DNA of 64,000 bases from Geomonas anaerohicana (GTDB lineage Bacteria > Desulfobacterota > Desulfuromonadia > Geobacterales > Geobacteraceae). Position numbers and translations under genes: made by a program. Of the stretch, positions 55,977 to 64,000 are shown piece after piece (the first letter of the stretch is position 1; every line of letters starts with the position of its first letter). Under the pieces are notes generated by a model that did not search any database, was not told the origin of the DNA, and was given only the letters and a program-made list of their open reading frames with translations. The stretch covers positions 124,001 through 188,000 of the forward strand of contig NZ_JAEMHL010000003.1 of the NCBI RefSeq assembly GCF_016458305.1, written 5' to 3'.

Positions 55977-58900
55977 ATGAACAACACCGAACTGAACAAC
56001 AGAGTCATAGCGCGGGGCAAGGAGTTCTTCTCCACCATCAGCGGCGAGAAGCCGTCACTCTTCAACAAGGGCGCCTGGATGGGCAAGGTGATGGACTGGA
56101 GCATGCAGAACGAAACCTTCAAGATCCAGATGTTCCGCTTTGTCGACGTCTTCCCGTCCCTCACCACCGGCAAGCTCCTCACCGACCACATCCGCGAATA
56201 CTTCGGCGAAGAGAAGGACATGCCGCCGGTCCTCTCCACCGGCGCCAAGGTGGCGGGCATGCTCGGCTCCTTCGGCGGTGCGGTGCTGAACAAGTTCCTC
56301 ACCACCAACATCCAGGAGATGGCACGCCAGTTCATCGTTGGCGAGAACACCAAGGAAGCCATCAAGAACATGGAGCGTCTGAGGAAAGACGGTTTCGCGT
56401 TCGTCGTGGACGTGCTTGGTGAGGCGACGCTTTCCGAGAAGGAAGCGGACATCTACATGAACACCTACCTCGAGCTGCTCGACTCGCTCAAGAAGGAATA
56501 CAAGGACTGGAAACCGCTGCCGGGCAAGGGCGGCGACGCGAACCTCGACTGGGGACACGCACCGAAGGTCAACGTGGCCGTGAAACCTACCGCGCTCTTC
56601 TGCCTCGCCAACCCGCAGGACTTCGAAGGCTCCGTGGTCGCCATCCTCGACCGCGTCAGAAAGATTGCCAAGAAGGTCATGGAACTGGACGGCTTCCTCT
56701 GCATCGACATGGAGTCCTACCGCCACAAGGACATCATCATCGAGGTTTACAAGCGCCTCAAGCTCGAGTTCCCCAACTACGACCAGTTCGGCATCGTGCT
56801 CCAGGCCTACCTGGTTGACACCGACAAGGACCTCCCGGAACTGCTCGCCTGGGCCCGCCAGAAGAACGTGAAGATCTCCATCCGCCTGGTGAAGGGCGCC
56901 TATTGGGATATGGAAACGGTCAAGGCCAAGCAGAACGACTGGGCGATCCCCGTCTGGACCATCAAGGCCGAGTCCGATGCTGCTTACGAGCGTCAGGCCA
57001 GGATGATCCTGGAGAGCTCCGACATCTGCCACTTCGCCTGCGCTTCCCACAACATCAGGACCATTTCTGCGGTCATGGAGATGGCGAAGGAACTGAACGT
57101 TCCCGACGAGCGTTACGAGTTCCAGGTACTCTACGGCATGGCCGAGCCGGTCAGAAGGGGCATCCTGAAGGTCGCCGGCCGCATCCGCCTCTACTGCCCG
57201 TACGGCGACATGGTGCCGGGCATGGGCTACCTGGTGCGCCGCCTGCTGGAGAACACCGCCAACGAGTCCTTCCTGCGCCAGAGCTTTGCCGAGGACGCAC
57301 AGATCGAGCGCCTGCTCGAGGACCCGGAGGTCACCGCCCAGCGCGAGCGCGCCGCACGCGCCGCCGCCAAGAAACCGGAAGCCAAGGGCCCCGGCGGCCT
57401 CAAGCCGTTCTACAACGAGGCCATGGTGGACTTCACCCGCGCCGACCACCGCGCCGCCTTCCCGAGCGAGATCGCCGCCGTGAGGAAGCAGCTCGGCAAG
57501 ACCTACCCGCTCTTCATCAACGGCAAGGAAGTGAAGACCGCCGACACCATCGCGTCGGTGAACCCGAACAAGCCGTCCGAGACCATCGGTGTCATCTGCC
57601 AGGCCGGTACCAAGGAAGTGGGCGACGCCATTCAGGCCGCCAAGAAGGCCTTCCCGGCATGGCGCGACACCGATCCGAAGGACCGCGCCCAGTACCTGAT
57701 CAAGGCCGCCGCCGTGGCGCGCCGCCGCATCTTCGAACTTTCCGCTTGGCAGGTACTCGAGATCGGCAAGCAGTGGGACCAGGCCTATGCCGACGTCTGC
57801 GAGGCGATCGACTTCCTCGAATACTACGCCCGCGAGATGATCACCCTGGGCACCCCGAAACGCGTGGGCAACGCGCCGGGCGAGTTGAACCACTACTTCT
57901 ACGAGCCGAAAGGCGTCGCCGCGGTCATCGCACCGTGGAACTTCCCGCTGGCGATCAGCCTCGGCATGACCTCCGCCGCCATCGTGGCCGGTAACTGCGT
58001 CGTGTTCAAGCCCTCCGGCATCACCTCCGTCATCGGCTACCACATCGTGGAACTGTTCCGCGAAGTCGGCCTGCCGGAAGGCGTCTTCAACTACACCCCG
58101 GGCCGCGGCTCCGTCATGGGCGACTACCTGGTGGACAGCCCGGATGTCTCCCTGATCGCCTTCACCGGTTCCATGGAAGTCGGTCTCAGGATCATCGACC
58201 GCGCCGCCAAGGTCTACCCGGGCCAGGAGAACGTCAAGAAGATCGTCTGCGAGATGGGCGGCAAGAACGCCATCATCATCGACGACGACGCCGACCTGGA
58301 CGAGGCAGTGCCGCATGTCCTCTACTCTGCCTTCGGCTTCCAGGGGCAGAAGTGCTCGGCCTGCTCCCGCGTCATCGTGCTCGACGCGGTGTACGACAAG
58401 TTCGTCGAGCGCCTGGTCTCCATGGCGCAGGCGACCCTGGTCGGCCCCTCCGAGGATCCGGCCAACTACATGGGCGCCGTTGCCGACGACAAGGCGATGA
58501 AGACCATCAAGGAGTACGCGGAAATCGGCAAGAAGGAAGGGCATGTGCTCTACGAGAGCAAGGTGCCCAGCGACGGCGGCTTCTACGTGCCGATGACCAT
58601 CATCGGCGGCATCAAGCCGGAGCACAGGATCGCCCAGGAAGAGATCTTCGGACCGGTCCTCGCCGTGATGCGCGCCAAGGACTTCGACCAGGCTATCGAG
58701 TGGGCCAACTCCACCAAGTTCGCCCTCACCGGCGGCGTCTTCTCCAGGAGTCCGGAGCACCTGGCCCAGGCCCGTCGCCAGTTCCGCGTCGGCAACCTGT
58801 ACCTGAACCGCAACAACACCGGCGCTCTCGTCGGCCGTCAGCCTTTCGGCGGCTCCAAGATGTCCGGCGTCGGCACCAAGGCGGGCGGGCACGACTACCT

Positions 58901-58991
58901 GCTGCACTTCATGGATCCGAGGGTGGTCACCGAGAACACCATGCGCCGCGGCTTCGCACCGGTCGAGGAGGATGACGACTGGGTCGCATAA
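55977..58991 (+). CDS. putA: Bifunctional proline dehydrogenase / L-glutamate-gamma-semialdehyde dehydrogenase
   Basis: Oxidises proline to glutamate in two steps: FAD-dependent proline dehydrogenase (electrons to quinone), then NAD-dependent P5C/semialdehyde dehydrogenase. The 1004-residue protein has a PRODH barrel at about 130-440 (IRLVKGAYWDMET, and RIRLYCPYGDMVPGMGYLVR near its end) and an ALDH domain at about 500-990 with APWNFPLAIS, FTGSMEVG and the catalytic Cys793 in GFQGQKCSAC. There is no N-terminal ribbon-helix-helix domain, so unlike E. coli PutA it cannot repress its own gene. AAAGGAG lies 7 nt before the ATG; a -24/-12 promoter lies upstream. Confidence 0.96.
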   Translation: MNNTELNNRVIARGKEFFSTISGEKPSLFNKGAWMGKVMDWSMQNETFKIQMFRFVDVFPSLTTGKLLTDHIREYFGEEKDMPPVLSTGAKVAGMLGSFGGAVLNKFLTTNIQEMARQFIVGENTKEAIKNMERLRKDGFAFVVDVLGEATLSEKEADIYMNTYLELLDSLKKEYKDWKPLPGKGGDANLDWGHAPKVNVAVKPTALFCLANPQDFEGSVVAILDRVRKIAKKVMELDGFLCIDMESYRHKDIIIEVYKRLKLEFPNYDQFGIVLQAYLVDTDKDLPELLAWARQKNVKISIRLVKGAYWDMETVKAKQNDWAIPVWTIKAESDAAYERQARMILESSDICHFACASHNIRTISAVMEMAKELNVPDERYEFQVLYGMAEPVRRGILKVAGRIRLYCPYGDMVPGMGYLVRRLLENTANESFLRQSFAEDAQIERLLEDPEVTAQRERAARAAAKKPEAKGPGGLKPFYNEAMVDFTRADHRAAFPSEIAAVRKQLGKTYPLFINGKEVKTADTIASVNPNKPSETIGVICQAGTKEVGDAIQAAKKAFPAWRDTDPKDRAQYLIKAAAVARRRIFELSAWQVLEIGKQWDQAYADVCEAIDFLEYYAREMITLGTPKRVGNAPGELNHYFYEPKGVAAVIAPWNFPLAISLGMTSAAIVAGNCVVFKPSGITSVIGYHIVELFREVGLPEGVFNYTPGRGSVMGDYLVDSPDVSLIAFTGSMEVGLRIIDRAAKVYPGQENVKKIVCEMGGKNAIIIDDDADLDEAVPHVLYSAFGFQGQKCSACSRVIVLDAVYDKFVERLVSMAQATLVGPSEDPANYMGAVADDKAMKTIKEYAEIGKKEGHVLYESKVPSDGGFYVPMTIIGGIKPEHRIAQEEIFGPVLAVMRAKDFDQAIEWANSTKFALTGGVFSRSPEHLAQARRQFRVGNLYLNRNNTGALVGRQPFGGSKMSGVGTKAGGHDYLLHFMDPRVVTENTMRRGFAPVEEDDDWVA

Positions 58992-59007
58992 GGAAGGGGA
59001 TCTACCA

Positions 59008-59101
59008 CTCCTCCCCCCGGAGGGGGAGGCTGGGAGGGGGGAGGTTGTCTGAGCGAGTCTAAAGGCCCCCCTCCCTAACCCTCCCCCTCCGGGGGAGGGA
59101 A
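59008..59101. repeat. GC-rich inverted-pair repeat, copy 8
   Basis: CTCCTCCCCCCGGAGGGGGA with GGCTGGGAGGGGGG, 23-nt middle, then CCCCCCTCCCTAACCCTCCC and CCTCCGGGGGAGGG. It starts 17 bp after the putA stop. Confidence 0.85.
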
Positions 59102-59109
59102 CTCATTGG

Positions 59110-59144
59110 GCGCCTGCACTTTTTACGAGTGCAGGCGCTTTTTT
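59110..59144 (+). terminator. Terminator downstream of putA
   Basis: GCGCCTGCACT (59110-59120) pairs with AGTGCAGGCGC (59128-59138), loop TTTTACG, followed by TTTTTTG. It lies beyond the GC-rich repeat. Confidence 0.92.
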
Positions 59145-59171
59145 GTTGTGACAGTGCAACCTGCTACAGTC

Positions 59172-59345
59172 ATACGCCCTCTCCCTCTGGGAGAGGGACG
59201 GGGTGAGGGCGCTGCTGATGGCACTGAACACACTTCGTGGCGCCTCCCTCACCCGCCCTTCGGGCACCCTCTCCCAGAGGGAGAGGGGACATGAAAGTCA
59301 CAACTTGTTGCTCTTACTATCCCCCTCTTCCAGAGGGAGAAGGGG
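59172..59345. repeat. CCCTCTCCC/GGGAGAGGG repeat cluster
   Basis: CCCTCTCCCTCTGGGAGAGG with ACGGGGTGAGGG, 38-bp middle, then CCCTCACCCGCCCTTCGGGC and CCCTCTCCCAGAGGGAGAGG, followed by a third partial unit near 59320-59345. It is the same family as 6445-6476, with the inverted-pair layout of the other GC-rich repeats. The remainder up to 59450 holds nothing recognised. Confidence 0.75.
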
Positions 59346-59453
59346 CATCATAGTCGTAACTTATTGCTCTCACTATGTGGGCAATTTTGTTTACCAATCT
59401 CGTGGTCGCAGCTTCCCTGTTTACGCCTTTTTTTCCTTGCGTTGAAACCTTTT

Positions 59454-59483
59454 TTGACATAATCTACCGGGTCGTAAAATAAT
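59454..59483 (+). promoter_or_regulatory. Likely sigma-70 promoter of fbp
   Basis: TTGACA (59454-59459) followed at 18 bp by AATAAT (59478-59483). The -10 choice is uncertain because the region is A+T-rich. Confidence 0.45.
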
Positions 59484-59507
59484 TTTAATTTAATCTTGGA
59501 GGGACCT

Positions 59508-60488
59508 ATGCCTGCTGCACCGGGAACGTCGAAATTCCAGATAGAACTGCGCCGTCATCTGCGCGGTCAGAACATCAGCGACAACCTCGTCCACCTCATC
59601 TGCGAGATTGCCGAGGCCAGCAAATACGTCATCAACGCGGTGCGCACCGGTGACCTGGGCGTCGCCGGTACTTCGAACCTCTACGGCGAGGAGCAGCTTG
59701 CCCTCGACGTGCTCTCCGACCGCATCATGAGAAAGCGCCTGATCCACTCCGGCGTGGTCTGCAACATCGCCTCCGAAGAGATGGACGAGATCTACCAGGC
59801 CCAGGCTTCCGCCGACGGCCTCTACTCGGTCGCCTATGATCCCTTGGATGGCTCTTCCCTGGTGGACGTCAACCTCGCCGTAGGCACCATCGTTTCCATC
59901 TACGAAGGGTGCGACCTGCTCCAGCCGGGGCGCAACCAGGTCGCCGCCATGTACATCCTGTACGGACCGAGGGTCTCGCTGGTCTACACCGTGGGCGACG
60001 GGGTGCACGAGTTCACCATGAACAACCTGATGGAATTCACCCTTACCCGCGAGAACATCAGGATGCAGGAAGAGGGGAACATCTACGCTCCCGGCGGCCT
60101 GAGGAACAAGTACAACGACGGCGACGAGAAGTTCATCCGCCACCTGGAGGCCAAGGGGTGCAAGCTCCGTTACTCCGGCGGCTTCGTGCCCGATATCAAC
60201 CAGGTGCTGATGAAAGGGAAGGGGATCTTCATGTACCCGGCCCTCAAGGGTTCCCCCAACGGCAAATTGCGCGTGCTGTTCGAGCTCAACCCGATGGCGT
60301 TCATCGTCGAACACGCCGGCGGCGCCGCCAGCAACGGCAGTATCCCGATCCTCGACATCGTTCCCGAGTCGCTGGACCAGAGGGCGCCGATCTACATCGG
60401 CTGCAAGGCCGACGTGAAGGCCGCAACCGATTTCCTGGTTGAAAAGGCACAGGAACCGGCCGCTGCCGCATCATTTGTCAACGGGTAG
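59508..60488 (+). CDS. fbp: Fructose-1,6-bisphosphatase class I
   Basis: Gluconeogenic Mg2+-dependent phosphatase converting fructose 1,6-bisphosphate to fructose 6-phosphate. The 326-residue protein has the metal motif YDPLDGSSLVDVNLAVGTI, the active-site SGGFVPDINQVL region and KLRVLFELNPMAFIVEHAGG, typical of class I FBPase. ATG 59508 has GGAGG 5 nt upstream; an earlier in-frame start at 59496 overlaps that ribosome site. Monocistronic. Confidence 0.96.
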   Translation: MPAAPGTSKFQIELRRHLRGQNISDNLVHLICEIAEASKYVINAVRTGDLGVAGTSNLYGEEQLALDVLSDRIMRKRLIHSGVVCNIASEEMDEIYQAQASADGLYSVAYDPLDGSSLVDVNLAVGTIVSIYEGCDLLQPGRNQVAAMYILYGPRVSLVYTVGDGVHEFTMNNLMEFTLTRENIRMQEEGNIYAPGGLRNKYNDGDEKFIRHLEAKGCKLRYSGGFVPDINQVLMKGKGIFMYPALKGSPNGKLRVLFELNPMAFIVEHAGGAASNGSIPILDIVPESLDQRAPIYIGCKADVKAATDFLVEKAQEPAAAASFVNG

Positions 60489-60529
60489 TTTTTTGTTGTA
60501 GGATTGATCGTCCTGATAGGAATTTCTGC

Positions 60530-60556
60530 TAAAGTTGTCACGCTCCAGGGCGATAA
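60530..60556 (+). promoter_or_regulatory. Candidate sigma-28 promoter
   Basis: TAAAGTTG (60530-60537), 11 bp, GGCGATAA (60549-60556): 14 of 16 match to the sigma-28 consensus, ending 32 bp before the ATG of the acidic protein gene. Confidence 0.5.
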
Positions 60557-60588
60557 AAGTATTGACCGCAATTCTTTAGAGGTAAGAA

Positions 60589-60831
60589 ATGGATACTAGT
60601 ACCAAAAGGTTGTGCAGCGAGATCCAGCTTTTTGATCTGTGCGATCTCGACACGTGCACCTGCAAGGAAGGGCGTTTCTGCACCAACCCCGTCATCCTGT
60701 CTCGTTTTGAGGCGATAAAGGAAGAGGATGACCGTCCGCAGTACCTTGCCGACGAGTTCGACGAGGAAGACGAGGACGCTGACGACCTTGACGCATACGG
60801 TGATGACGATTACGAGGATGACGACCAGTAA
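60589..60831 (+). CDS. Small acidic Cys-containing protein, function unknown
   Basis: An 80-residue protein. The N-terminal half has five cysteines in CSEIQLFDLCDLDTCTCKEG and GRFC, which could bind a metal; the C-terminal 30 residues are almost all Asp/Glu (FDEEDEDADDLDAYGDDDYE). I do not recognise a family; it looks like a conserved Geobacter-type hypothetical. TTTAGAGG lies about 7 nt before the ATG, and a terminator follows, so it is its own unit. A sigma-28-like promoter upstream hints at coupling to motility genes. Confidence 0.75.
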   Translation: MDTSTKRLCSEIQLFDLCDLDTCTCKEGRFCTNPVILSRFEAIKEEDDRPQYLADEFDEEDEDADDLDAYGDDDYEDDDQ

Positions 60832-60859
60832 TCGTTCCGATCTTTAGAGGTAAACCAAG

Positions 60860-60893
60860 AGAACCGCTTCTCCAAAAAAGGGCGGTTCTTTTG
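60860..60893 (+). terminator. Terminator of acidic protein gene
   Basis: AGAACCGC (60860-60867) pairs with GCGGTTCT (60882-60889), loop 14 nt, then TTTGC. Confidence 0.8.
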
Positions 60894-60983
60894 CTATCAA
60901 CCTGCACTACTGACACAGACCTTGATACGCCCGGCTTGGCAAAGGGTCGGCGCGGATTATAATAGCCCATCGGGAGGGCGGCC

Positions 60984-62438
<1,455 letters not shown>

Positions 62439-62469
62439 CAATCGCCCTCGGGGGCTTTCTTCCTTGCGT

Positions 62470-62563
62470 CCCTCCCCCCGGAGGGGGGAGGTCAGGAGGG
62501 GGGATGCTCATCCGCTCGACGACCGGCTGCCCCCTCCCTGACCCTCCCCCTCCGGGGGAGGGG
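62470..62563. repeat. GC-rich inverted-pair repeat, copy 9
   Basis: CCCTCCCCCCGGAGGGGGGA with GGTCAGGAGGGGGG, about 25-nt middle, then CCCCCTCCCTGACCCTCCCC and CTCCGGGGGAGGGG. It lies 32 bp after the NtrC-type gene. Confidence 0.85.
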
Positions 62564-62612
62564 ACCGAATGGGCAAGGGATGTGGGAGAGCAAAAGTGAC
62601 AGAGAAATGAAG

Positions 62613-62650
62613 AGAGCCGGCGACCTGATGGTCTGCCGGCTCTTCTTGTC
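62613..62650 (+). terminator. Terminator of NtrC-type regulator gene
   Basis: AGAGCCGGC (62613-62621) pairs with GCCGGCTCT (62635-62643), followed by TCTTGTCTC. Confidence 0.75.
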
Positions 62651-62660
62651 TCGCTAGGGT

Positions 62661-62688
62661 TCCTCCCCCCGGAGGGGGGGAGGGGACC
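62661..62688. repeat. GC-rich repeat, single half-unit
   Basis: TCCTCCCCCCGGAGGGGGGG with AGGGGA: one hairpin unit of the family without its inverted partner, between convergent genes. Confidence 0.7.
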
Positions 62689-62703
62689 ATGACTAACAGT
62701 CAG

Positions 62704-63747
62704 TTACAGCGTCTTCCCTGCCGCCCTTTCCCACTCCTCCTTGGGGATGGAGAGGAACACGTCCACCAGCTTCGGGTCGAACTGCTGACCTGAGCAGCGC
62801 ACCACCTCGTCCAAGACCGCCTGGAAGGTGAGGGCCTTGCGGTAGGGACGGTCCGAGGTCATGGCGTCCAGGGTGTCCACCAGCGAGAAGATGCGCGCGC
62901 TGATTGGGATCGCTTCGCCGGCGGTCCGGTGGGGATAGCCGGTGCCGTCGTAGCGCTCGTGATGGAACAGCACCAGTTCGGCGGCGTCGGTGAAATACTT
63001 GATCCCGGCCAGGATGTCGTAGCCGATCTTCGGGTGCTGCCGCATGACCTTCCACTCTTCGTCATCCAGTTTTCCCGGCTTCAAGAGGATGTTGTCGGAG
63101 ACGCCGATCTTGCCGATGTCGTGCAGAAGCGCCCCCTTGCCCATGATGATGCGCTCTTCCGGCCCGATCCCTGCTTTCTCCGCCAGCAGGCAGGTGTAGG
63201 CCATGACCCGCTCCGAGTGCGAACCGACCTCTTTTTCCCTCGCGTCCAGCGCCCGGATCAGCGCCGCCAGCGTGTGCTCATAGGCTTGATTGATCTCGCC
63301 CATGACGGCCCTGATCACCTCGGTCTGCTCTCGGACCTTGAGTTCGAGGTTGGCCTGGTATTCCTTGTTCTCCATGACCAGGCGCCGCTTCTCCAGGGTG
63401 TTCTTGACGGTCAGAAGCACCCGGTCCAGGTTGAAGGGCTTGGTGATGTAGTCTTCGGCACCGTTGTGGATGCAGGAAAGCGCGGTGTCCATGTCGTTCA
63501 TCGCGGTGATCATCAGCACCGTGGTGTCCGGCGTGACCTGCTTGATATCCTTCAAGAGATCGATCCCTGAGCGCCCGGGCATCATGATGTCCAAAAGCGC
63601 CAGGTCCAACTGCTGGCTGTTGATTATTTCCAGACCTTCTTCGGCACTGCCGGCCTGGAAGCACGTGAATCCTTCCTTGGACAGAGTGATGTTGATCAGT
63701 TCTCTGATCATGTCCTCGTCGTCGGCTATCAGTATGTTCCCTTTCAA
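62704..63747 (-). CDS. Response regulator with HD-GYP domain (probable c-di-GMP phosphodiesterase)
   Basis: RpfG-like protein of 347 residues. The receiver domain has Asp53 (ALLDIMMPG) and Lys103 (ITKPF); a short coiled coil follows, then an HD-GYP domain with ALLHDIGKIG (His209-Asp210) and HHERYDGTGYP (262-272), the full set for cyclic di-GMP hydrolysis. It starts with TTG at 63747, supported by AGGAGG 6 nt upstream, and overlaps the stop of the preceding gene by 4 bp (TTGA). The tight coupling suggests that the preceding gene's kinase or receiver protein signals to it. Confidence 0.94.
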   Translation of the reverse strand: MKGNILIADDEDMIRELINITLSKEGFTCFQAGSAEEGLEIINSQQLDLALLDIMMPGRSGIDLLKDIKQVTPDTTVLMITAMNDMDTALSCIHNGAEDYITKPFNLDRVLLTVKNTLEKRRLVMENKEYQANLELKVREQTEVIRAVMGEINQAYEHTLAALIRALDAREKEVGSHSERVMAYTCLLAEKAGIGPEERIIMGKGALLHDIGKIGVSDNILLKPGKLDDEEWKVMRQHPKIGYDILAGIKYFTDAAELVLFHHERYDGTGYPHRTAGEAIPISARIFSLVDTLDAMTSDRPYRKALTFQAVLDEVVRCSGQQFDPKLVDVFLSIPKEEWERAAGKTL

Positions 63748-64000
63748 TTGCTACCTCCTGGAATTGCCCGCGCCGCTTCTTGCGACCCGGTCCCCTGCAG
63801 CGTGTCCCTCACCTTTCTGATCAGGGCGTCACTTGCAAAGGGCTTGGGCAGGAACTGCATTCCTCTCTCCAGCGTCTTCTCGAAGCTGGTTCGGTTGTCC
63901 GTGTGCCCAGACATGAAAAGTACTTTGAGCTTCGGGTTCTTGGCCAGTAGTCGTTCGGCCAGGGTAGGCCCACTCATAAACGGCATGACCACGTCGGTCA
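63744..64000 (-). CDS. Receiver-domain protein, C-terminal part, cut by window edge
   Basis: The last 80-odd residues of a protein whose upstream part lies beyond 64000. The visible part reads DVVMPFMSGPTLAERLL, LKVLFMSGHTDNR and FLPKPFASDALIRKVRDTL: the C-terminal two-thirds of a CheY-like receiver with its phospho-acceptor Asp, threonine/serine (SGH) and lysine (PKPF). The style is typical of the receiver at the end of a hybrid sensor kinase. It overlaps the HD-GYP gene by 4 bp. There may be an internal start at 63992, but the frame is open to the edge, so I call it partial. Confidence 0.85.
   Translation of the reverse strand, partial: TDVVMPFMSGPTLAERLLAKNPKLKVLFMSGHTDNRTSFEKTLERGMQFLPKPFASDALIRKVRDTLQGTGSQEAARAIPGGSN

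Noticed and set aside
56055-58907. A 950-codon open frame antisense to putA
   Set aside because: Shadow of putA; both enzymatic domains of PutA are clear on the other strand.
59203-59445. 80-codon open frame in the repeat cluster before fbp
   Set aside because: Almost entirely made of the CCCTCTCCC repeat; no ribosome site.

Overview
This is a 64 kb stretch of a GC-rich bacterial chromosome. Gene content and style point to the Geobacteraceae (Geobacter sensu lato; the Geomonas/Citrifermentans/G. bemidjiensis side is my guess). The evidence is a bacteriohemerythrin, a two-domain MaeB malic enzyme, many sigma-54 and two-component regulators, HD-GYP signalling, a Liv amino-acid transporter, a heavy-metal RND pump, and very many GC-rich extragenic repeats. 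No phage, insertion sequence, CRISPR array, rRNA or tRNA was seen. The window starts inside lepA and ends inside a receiver-domain protein.

Layout. 1-15 kb: lepA (partial), an Fe-S cysteine desulfidase, a chemoreceptor behind a near-perfect sigma-28 promoter, an ornithine cyclodeaminase-arginase pair, an exported OB-fold protein, beta carbonic anhydrase, maeB with its XRE-cupin regulator, a DUF1858 protein, coaD-rsmD, dgt, hemerythrin and yhbY. 15-29 kb: a pyrimidine operon (pyrR-pyrB-pyrC-carA-radical SAM-carB) opened by a PyrR-type attenuator, followed by greA, a second DUF1858 protein, recG and a FetAB-like exporter. 29-37 kb: a 21-bp minisatellite, threonine aldolase, a DMT exporter, a polar amino-acid ABC operon, a porin and a LivK lipoprotein. 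37-46 kb: a yybP-ykoY (Mn2+) riboswitch ahead of htpX-terC, then a Cys-rich exported protein and a CzcCBA/CusCBA-type efflux operon. 46-54 kb: livHMGF, a DMT exporter, a YbaK-like deacylase, an NSS transporter, rarD and an orphan antitoxin. 54-64 kb: a sigma-54 activator next to putA (which has a -24/-12 promoter), fbp, an acidic Cys protein, an NtrC-type regulator, and an HD-GYP regulator with a receiver protein.

How the parts connect. Arginase and cyclodeaminase would turn arginine into proline, and PutA, 50 kb away, would oxidise proline to glutamate; this is a complete inferred arginine-to-glutamate route. The Liv system, the polar amino-acid ABC transporter, the NSS symporter and three DMT exporters make the window rich in amino-acid traffic. 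TerC, FetAB and the RND pump form a metal-export theme, with TerC apparently under Mn2+ riboswitch control.

The most distinctive non-coding content is the repeats. One GC-rich inverted-pair family sits just behind the stop codons of nine plus-strand genes. Others are a nested-palindrome family (GTTCCCAAGC type), a small element with 28-bp perfect terminal inverted repeats, GTTCAACGTT clusters bracketing spacers in the pyr operon, and a 10-unit 21-bp tandem repeat whose frame encodes heptads. I found no single wholly new system. The best leads are the two RNA switches, the heptad minisatellite, the AbrB-like extension on RecG, the radical SAM gene between carA and carB, and the gene-end repeats.
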